64,000 nt of DNA, from positions 310,001-374,000 of the forward strand of contig NZ_LXKA01000221.1 in NCBI RefSeq assembly GCF_001645125.1. The letters are read 5' to 3'. Shown here one piece after another: positions 60,089 to 64,000 of the stretch. The position numbers and the translations under genes were made by a program. The notes beneath the pieces were generated by a model. It saw nothing but the letters and a program-made list of their open reading frames with translations, ran no database searches and was not told the DNA's origin. How positions within the stretch are numbered: the stretch's first letter is position 1; each line of letters starts with the position of its first letter. This DNA comes from Paraburkholderia ginsengiterrae. GTDB taxonomy: Bacteria > Pseudomonadota > Gammaproteobacteria > Burkholderiales > Burkholderiaceae.

Positions 60089-60982
60089 ATGAAAGTCTTT
60101 GTCACTGGCGCGACCGGTTTCGTCGGCTCGGCGGTCGTCAAGGAATTGCTCGGTGCGGGACACGAGGTGCTCGGTCTCGCGCGCTCGGATGCCGGGGCTG
60201 CGTCGCTCTCAGCGGCGGGAGCCGGCGTGCATCGCGGTTCGCTCGAAGAACTCGACAGCCTGCGGCGTGGGGCGCTCGCGGCAGACGCAGTCATTCATCT
60301 GGCTTTCAATCACGACTTCTCGAAGTTCGCCGAAAACTGCGAGACGGAGCGGCGCGCGCTGGAGGCGCTCGGGGACTCGCTCGAAGGCTCCGGCCGGCCG
60401 CTCATCGTCACCTCCGGCGTTGCGCTTCTGAGGCCAGGCCGTGTCTCGAACGAGGACGATGTCCGCGCTCCGGACCACGCCTTTCCCCGCATGCCGGAAG
60501 AGATGGCAGCCTCGCTGCTGGCGCGCGGTGTACGCACGTCCACGCTGCGCCTCGCCCCGTCGGTGCACGGTGATGGCGACCACGGCTTCGTGCCTAGGCT
60601 CATCGCGATCGCGCGCGAGAAAGGCGTGTCGGCCTATGTGGGTGACGGACAAAACCGCTGGCCTGGGGTGCACCGTTTCGATGCGGCCCGTCTCTACCGG
60701 CTCGCCCTCGAACAGGGGCAGGCCGGCGCGCGATATCACGCGGTCGCCGACGAAGGCGTGCCGTTCAGGGACATCGCTGGCGTGATCGGCCGCCGCCTGA
60801 ATCTCCCTGTGGTCAGCAAAAGCGCCGCTGAAGCGAGCGAGCACTTCGGCTGGTTCGCCATGTTTGCGGGCGTCGATGTTCCGTCCTCCAGCCAGTGGAC
60901 GCAGAATCAGTTGGGCTGGCAGCCTACCGGGCCCGACCTGCTGACCGACATCGAACAGCCGGGCTACTACGCGCATTTGTGA
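60089..60982 (+). CDS. NAD-dependent epimerase/dehydratase-family SDR
   Basis: This 297-residue extended SDR begins [20 protein letters not shown], with the GATGFVG motif at 7-13. It has [11 protein letters not shown] near 72-82 and [20 protein letters not shown] near 154-173. The members with this sequence type lack a clear YxxxK, so activity is uncertain. ATG 60089 is used, with AGGAG seven bases upstream; ATG 60083 is too close to the ribosome site. It is the target of the divergent XRE regulator. Confidence 0.87.
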   Translation: MKVFVTGATGFVGSAVVKELLGAGHEVLGLARSDAGAASLSAAGAGVHRGSLEELDSLRRGALAADAVIHLAFNHDFSKFAENCETERRALEALGDSLEGSGRPLIVTSGVALLRPGRVSNEDDVRAPDHAFPRMPEEMAASLLARGVRTSTLRLAPSVHGDGDHGFVPRLIAIAREKGVSAYVGDGQNRWPGVHRFDAARLYRLALEQGQAGARYHAVADEGVPFRDIAGVIGRRLNLPVVSKSAAEASEHFGWFAMFAGVDVPSSSQWTQNQLGWQPTGPDLLTDIEQPGYYAHL

Positions 60983-61308
60983 CGCGCGGGTGCCAGCATG
61001 GACCAGAAGCAGAGCGCGCCCCCGTTCCGCTTCTTCTCGCTTCGCTTCTTCTTGCTCTGCTAGTTCCCGCTCCATTCCAAACCTCCCCACTACGGCACGG
61101 ATTTGCCAGCGTCATGATTCAGTGGCTAAGATATGGCCCATCCGGCCCCAACGCGGGATATAGAGATCCACTTTGGCGGATGTGAACATCCACCGGGATT
61201 TCCGCATGTGCCGGCCTACAATGGTCGCAGTCATCGCAGCGCCTGGCACCGACCACGGTGCCGGTGTGACCTCATTCCGAACAATGTATAAGACATGGGA
61301 GCAGTCAC
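60983..61308. other. 326-base gap upstream of the ytcA-type gene
   Basis: It contains a pyrimidine-rich stretch with a near-direct repeat of CGCTTCTTCT (61028-61058). A palindrome GGATGT-GA-ACATCC lies at 61178-61191, and a TACAAT element at 61217-61222 could be a -10 box. No gene is recognised. It probably holds the promoter of the pump operon. Confidence 0.5.
61178..61191. promoter_or_regulatory. Palindrome upstream of pump operon
   Basis: GGATGT-GA-ACATCC is a perfect 6-base inverted repeat with a two-base spacer. It lies 118 bases upstream of the ytcA-like gene and just before the candidate -10 TACAAT at 61217. It is a candidate operator; no regulator gene is adjacent. Confidence 0.4.
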
Positions 61309-61587
61309 ATGCCGCGTTTCAGCATGGGATGGGCGCGGCGGATGATCGGGGTCTCTGTCGCGATCCCGATGGCGGGCTGTAGCCGGTCGCCGTCGATCAA
61401 CGTGCTCGGTGCGTACTTTCCAGACTGGCTGTTCTGCATCGTCGCGGGCGTGGTGCTCGCGATCGTCGTCTACATCGTTCTTCAGCGCTTGCAATACGCT
61501 GACAGGCTCGGACCGGCTGCCGTGCTCTATCCCGCGTTCGTCACCTTCTTTGCCCTCGTTGTCTGGTTGATCTTCTTCCAACATTGA
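61309..61587 (+). CDS. YtcA family lipoprotein
   Basis: The 92-residue protein has a lipobox (MAGC, cysteine near 24) after a basic and hydrophobic N-terminus. SPSINVLGAYFPDWLFCIVAG near 28-48 is the family hallmark, followed by two membrane-like helices. YtcA-like proteins are encoded in front of MdtN-MdtO-type efflux genes. The gene is first in the operon, with MdtN starting 20 bases on. Confidence 0.85.
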   Translation: MPRFSMGWARRMIGVSVAIPMAGCSRSPSINVLGAYFPDWLFCIVAGVVLAIVVYIVLQRLQYADRLGPAAVLYPAFVTFFALVVWLIFFQH

Positions 61588-61607
61588 CCTCCTGACAGGT
61601 GGCTGCC

Positions 61608-62666
61608 ATGACAACACCCGCCAGCAAACCGCCGAAGAAAGCATGGCCGGCCATCGTGATCGTGTTGATCACCGTGGCGCTGCTTGTCTTCGTCATCGTA
61701 CTGATCGACCGTTCGCCGCGTACCGACGATGCCTATGCTTACGCGGACACCATCGACGTGGTGCCGGAGGTCAACGGGCGCATTGTCGAGCTTGCGGTGC
61801 ACGATAACCAGGCGGTCAAGCAGGGTGATCTGCTGTTCCAGATCGACCCGCGGCCCTACCAGGATGCGCTCACGCGCGGCAAGGCGTCGCTCGTCGCACT
61901 CAACCGGCAGATCGAGCTCACGCAGCGCTCCGTCAATGCGCAGCAGTACAACGCCGAGTCGGTGCGCGCGGCCGTCGAAAGCGCACGGGCCGCCGCCGCG
62001 CAGGCCACCGATACATTGAACCGCACCGCGCCGCTCCTGCGGAACGGCTATGTCTCCGCCGACGACGTCGACCGCTTGCGAACCACGCAGCGTGCCACCC
62101 AGGCCCAGCTCAGCGCGGCGCAACTGCAGGCGCAGCAGGCCGCGGCGGCGGTCAGCGGTGTGGATGCGCTGGTCGCGCAGCGCGCGGTCATCGAGGCAGA
62201 AATCTCCATCGCCGAGCTGAACCTCGAATTCTCGACTGTGCGCGCGCCGTTCGACGGGCGGGTCGTGTCGCTGAAAACGTCGACCGGACAGTTTGCTTCC
62301 GCGCTCAAGCCGGTGTTCACGCTGATCGATACGCGCCACTGGTACGTGGTGGCGAATTTCCGCGAGACCGAACTCAAGGGAGTCCGCACCGGCACGCCGG
62401 CCACCGTCTATCTGATGAGCGATACCGGCCAGCGCTTTCGCGGCGAGGTCGATTCGGTGAGCTATGGCGTGTCGCCCGACGAGGGCGGCTTCGCGCCGCC
62501 CGGCGGCTTGCCGCGCATTCAGCGCAGCCTCAACTGGGTGCATGTTTCACAGCGCTTTCCGGTCAAGATCCGGGTCGACAACCCGAACCCGGAACTGTTT
62601 CGCATCGGAACCTCCGCCGTTGCCGTGCTGTATCCGGGGCACGGCGGCGACGCGCAACGCAACTGA
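61608..62666 (+). CDS. HlyD-type efflux adaptor (MdtN-like)
   Basis: This 352-residue membrane fusion protein has an N-terminal anchor helix (AWPAIVIVLITVALLVFVIV near 13-32), then TDDAYAYADTIDVVPEVNGR near 39-58. A lipoyl-type domain has VNGRIVELAVHDNQAVKQGDLL, and a coiled-coil hairpin runs to about 210. The C-terminal beta-barrel domain includes STVRAPFDGRVVSLKTSTGQ near 208-227. The ATG at 61608 is preferred because AGGTGG lies seven bases upstream; a GTG at 61599 is in frame. It links the MdtO-like inner-membrane protein to an outer-membrane factor. Confidence 0.88.
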   Translation: MTTPASKPPKKAWPAIVIVLITVALLVFVIVLIDRSPRTDDAYAYADTIDVVPEVNGRIVELAVHDNQAVKQGDLLFQIDPRPYQDALTRGKASLVALNRQIELTQRSVNAQQYNAESVRAAVESARAAAAQATDTLNRTAPLLRNGYVSADDVDRLRTTQRATQAQLSAAQLQAQQAAAAVSGVDALVAQRAVIEAEISIAELNLEFSTVRAPFDGRVVSLKTSTGQFASALKPVFTLIDTRHWYVVANFRETELKGVRTGTPATVYLMSDTGQRFRGEVDSVSYGVSPDEGGFAPPGGLPRIQRSLNWVHVSQRFPVKIRVDNPNPELFRIGTSAVAVLYPGHGGDAQRN

Positions 62667-62675
62667 GGAGCAGGC

Positions 62676-64000
62676 ATGCGCCTCGCCGACTATCTGCCGG
62701 ACCCGCTGCTCGATGCCGGTGCGTTTCTGCGCACCGAACTGGCGGACTATCCGGGGCGCGTGAACGTGATGTTGCGCTGTGTGCTGACGAGCGCCATCGT
62801 GATCGTCGCGTCGATGGCACTCGAGGTGCCGTCGCTCGCGCTCTCGCTGCTGGTGGTGTTCTACGTCACGCAGTCGAACGTGGTGATCACGCGGCTGGTG
62901 GGCATCATGTTCATGCTCGGATCGACGCTCGCGATCGGCATCTCGATCCTGTTGCTGAAGTTCACGTTCGACTATCCGCTCATTCGCATCGTGGTGGCGA
63001 GCGTGCTGTTCTTCTGCAGCGTGTACCTGATGCGCGTGCTGAAAGTCGGCCCGATGTTTTTTATCGTCGCGATCGTCGTCATCTACGTGCAGACTTTCGT
63101 CGATCAGACCGATCAGGCGGAACTGCTGATTCGCGCGGTGCTGTGGGTCTGGGTCGCGGTGAACTACCCGATCGCGCTGACGTTGCTGGTCAACACCTTG
63201 CTGCTTCCCTCCGAGCCGCAGCGCCAGTTGAAAGAGGCCATGCACCGGCAATTGATGACGGTGGATGCGCATCTTGCCTATCTGCTCGAAGGCGGTCCCA
63301 CACCCGCGCCGCTCACGCCGACGGCGCTTCAGCAGGGTGCGTTGTCGCTGCAGAAGCTCCTCAGATTCGCCGCGATGCGCGACGCCGGCGTTCGTCAGGA
63401 CCAGGCGTCGCAACTCGCCCGCGTGGCGACCGTGTCGCGTCTGTATCGTGGCGCGAGCGAGCTGACCGGGCAGCATCGCGTGCCGGGCGCGGCGCAACTG
63501 CCGATGATGCGTGAACTGCGCGCGAATTGCCGTGCGCTGGACGAGGCGATTGCCGCCGATCAGCCGTACCGCTTCGTGACTACCGTGACGGCGGAGCAAC
63601 GCGAAGCCGCGGACTTGCCGGCCGCCGCGGGGGAGCTGTACCGGGCGCTGCATGCGTTCAGTGATCTCGACGCCGCAGCAAGGCCGGCCGGCAAACCCGC
63701 CGAAAAGGAGCCGATGGTCGCGCCGGACGCGTTCACCAATCCCGCCTACGCGCGGTTTTCGCTCAAGACGCTGCTCGGGGTGCTGATCTGCTATGTGTTC
63801 TACAACTCCACCGACTGGCAGGGCATTCATACGATCATGCTGACCTGCGTGATCGTCGCGCTGCCGAGCCTGGGCGCATCGACGCAGCGCGCGGTGCTGC
63901 GCGTCGGCGGCGCGGTGGCCGGCAGCGCGCTCGCGTTGTTCATGGTGGTGTTCGTGATCCCCCATCTCGACGACATCATCGGCCTGCTGCTGATGGCGCT
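62676..64000 (+). CDS. FUSC/MdtO-like inner-membrane protein (3' end outside window)
   Basis: The first 441 codons of a FUSC-family protein are seen. After MRLADYLPDPLLDAGAFLRT come helices at about 31-165 (CVLTSAIVIVASMALEVPSL, then LLLKFTFDYPLIRIVVASVL), a soluble segment at 175-355 and a second group of helices from 365 (FSLKTLLGVLICYVFYN). MdtO-like proteins form the inner-membrane part of an aromatic-acid or drug efflux system with MdtN. The ATG at 62676 lies 9 bases after the adaptor stop with GAGGAG just upstream. It is cut by the window end. Confidence 0.88.
   Translation, partial: MRLADYLPDPLLDAGAFLRTELADYPGRVNVMLRCVLTSAIVIVASMALEVPSLALSLLVVFYVTQSNVVITRLVGIMFMLGSTLAIGISILLLKFTFDYPLIRIVVASVLFFCSVYLMRVLKVGPMFFIVAIVVIYVQTFVDQTDQAELLIRAVLWVWVAVNYPIALTLLVNTLLLPSEPQRQLKEAMHRQLMTVDAHLAYLLEGGPTPAPLTPTALQQGALSLQKLLRFAAMRDAGVRQDQASQLARVATVSRLYRGASELTGQHRVPGAAQLPMMRELRANCRALDEAIAADQPYRFVTTVTAEQREAADLPAAAGELYRALHAFSDLDAAARPAGKPAEKEPMVAPDAFTNPAYARFSLKTLLGVLICYVFYNSTDWQGIHTIMLTCVIVALPSLGASTQRAVLRVGGAVAGSALALFMVVFVIPHLDDIIGLLLMA

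Noticed and set aside
61028-61058. CGCTTCTTCT near-direct repeat as a possible binding site
   Set aside because: It is a simple pyrimidine-rich stretch, imperfect and without symmetry; likely composition effect.
1-64000. CRISPR arrays, insertion sequences, rRNA or tRNA genes
   Set aside because: No spaced direct repeats, transposase motifs with terminal repeats, or RNA gene signatures were seen by eye.

Overview
The window is GC-rich, densely coded DNA that reads like a chromosome of a Burkholderiaceae member, most likely Paraburkholderia or Burkholderia. This is inferred from the many LysR regulators beside short aromatic or acid catabolic operons, an OmpC-type Burkholderia porin, a phasin, the prpR/prpC/acnD/prpF set and a YtcA-MdtN-MdtO pump. 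No rRNA, tRNA, CRISPR array, insertion sequence or replication origin was seen. Both ends cut a gene: an SDR at base 1 and an MdtO-like pump protein at base 64000.

Layout. 0-3.5 kb: SDR and old yellow enzyme (minus strand), AhpD-like protein and LysR (plus). 3.6-7.5 kb: an operon of histidine phosphatase, aminoglycoside-phosphotransferase-like kinase, SDR and ACAD10/11-type acyl-CoA dehydrogenase, resembling the kinase/dehydrogenase pair that handles 4-hydroxyacyl-CoAs. 7.5-17.1 kb: TetR, a single-chain fusion of FAD monooxygenase and HSL-type esterase, CoA ligase, porin, Crp/Fnr regulator, TPP-dependent enzyme and LysR. 17.1-23.4 kb: two decayed LysR remnants, two intact LysR genes, an aldehyde dehydrogenase, an EamA transporter and a dienelactone hydrolase. 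23.4-27.7 kb: a dau-like basic amino acid module (YheO/DauR-type regulator, ornithine-cyclodeaminase-family enzyme, periplasmic binding protein, FAD D-amino-acid dehydrogenase) around a clear inverted-repeat operator. 27.8-31.8 kb: phasin, a small protein, and the divergent hmp/norR nitric oxide detoxification pair with candidate NorR sites and a sigma-54 promoter. 31.9-37.4 kb: small proteins, a cNMP-binding/thioredoxin-reductase-like flavoprotein, a repeat-bearing Pro/Gln-rich membrane-anchored protein, AlaX and AraC. 37.4-41.6 kb: ligK/ligJ-like genes with an MFS transporter and LysR, the lower end of the protocatechuate 4,5-cleavage or gallate route. 41.8-47.2 kb: small and stress-type genes (VOC, SDR, CDGSH, GYD, alpha/beta hydrolase). 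47.2-48.9 kb: a lower-GC islet with a candidate toxin-immunity pair. 49.0-58.1 kb: aromatic-acid MFS transporter, then the 2-methylcitrate cluster prpR / prpC / acnD-prpF, which lacks prpB and has an intrinsic terminator after prpC. 58.4-64 kb: PAP2 phosphatase, XRE regulator with a divergent epimerase-type SDR, and the YtcA-MdtN-MdtO operon.

The most interesting points are the monooxygenase-esterase fusion, the toxin-immunity pair whose probable first codon is ATA, the operator of the dau-like module, the three GGT-N7-ACC-type sites inside the annotated start of norR, the terminator splitting the prp genes, and the triplicated motif in the Pro/Gln-rich protein. Functions come from motif recognition by eye; no similarity search was run.
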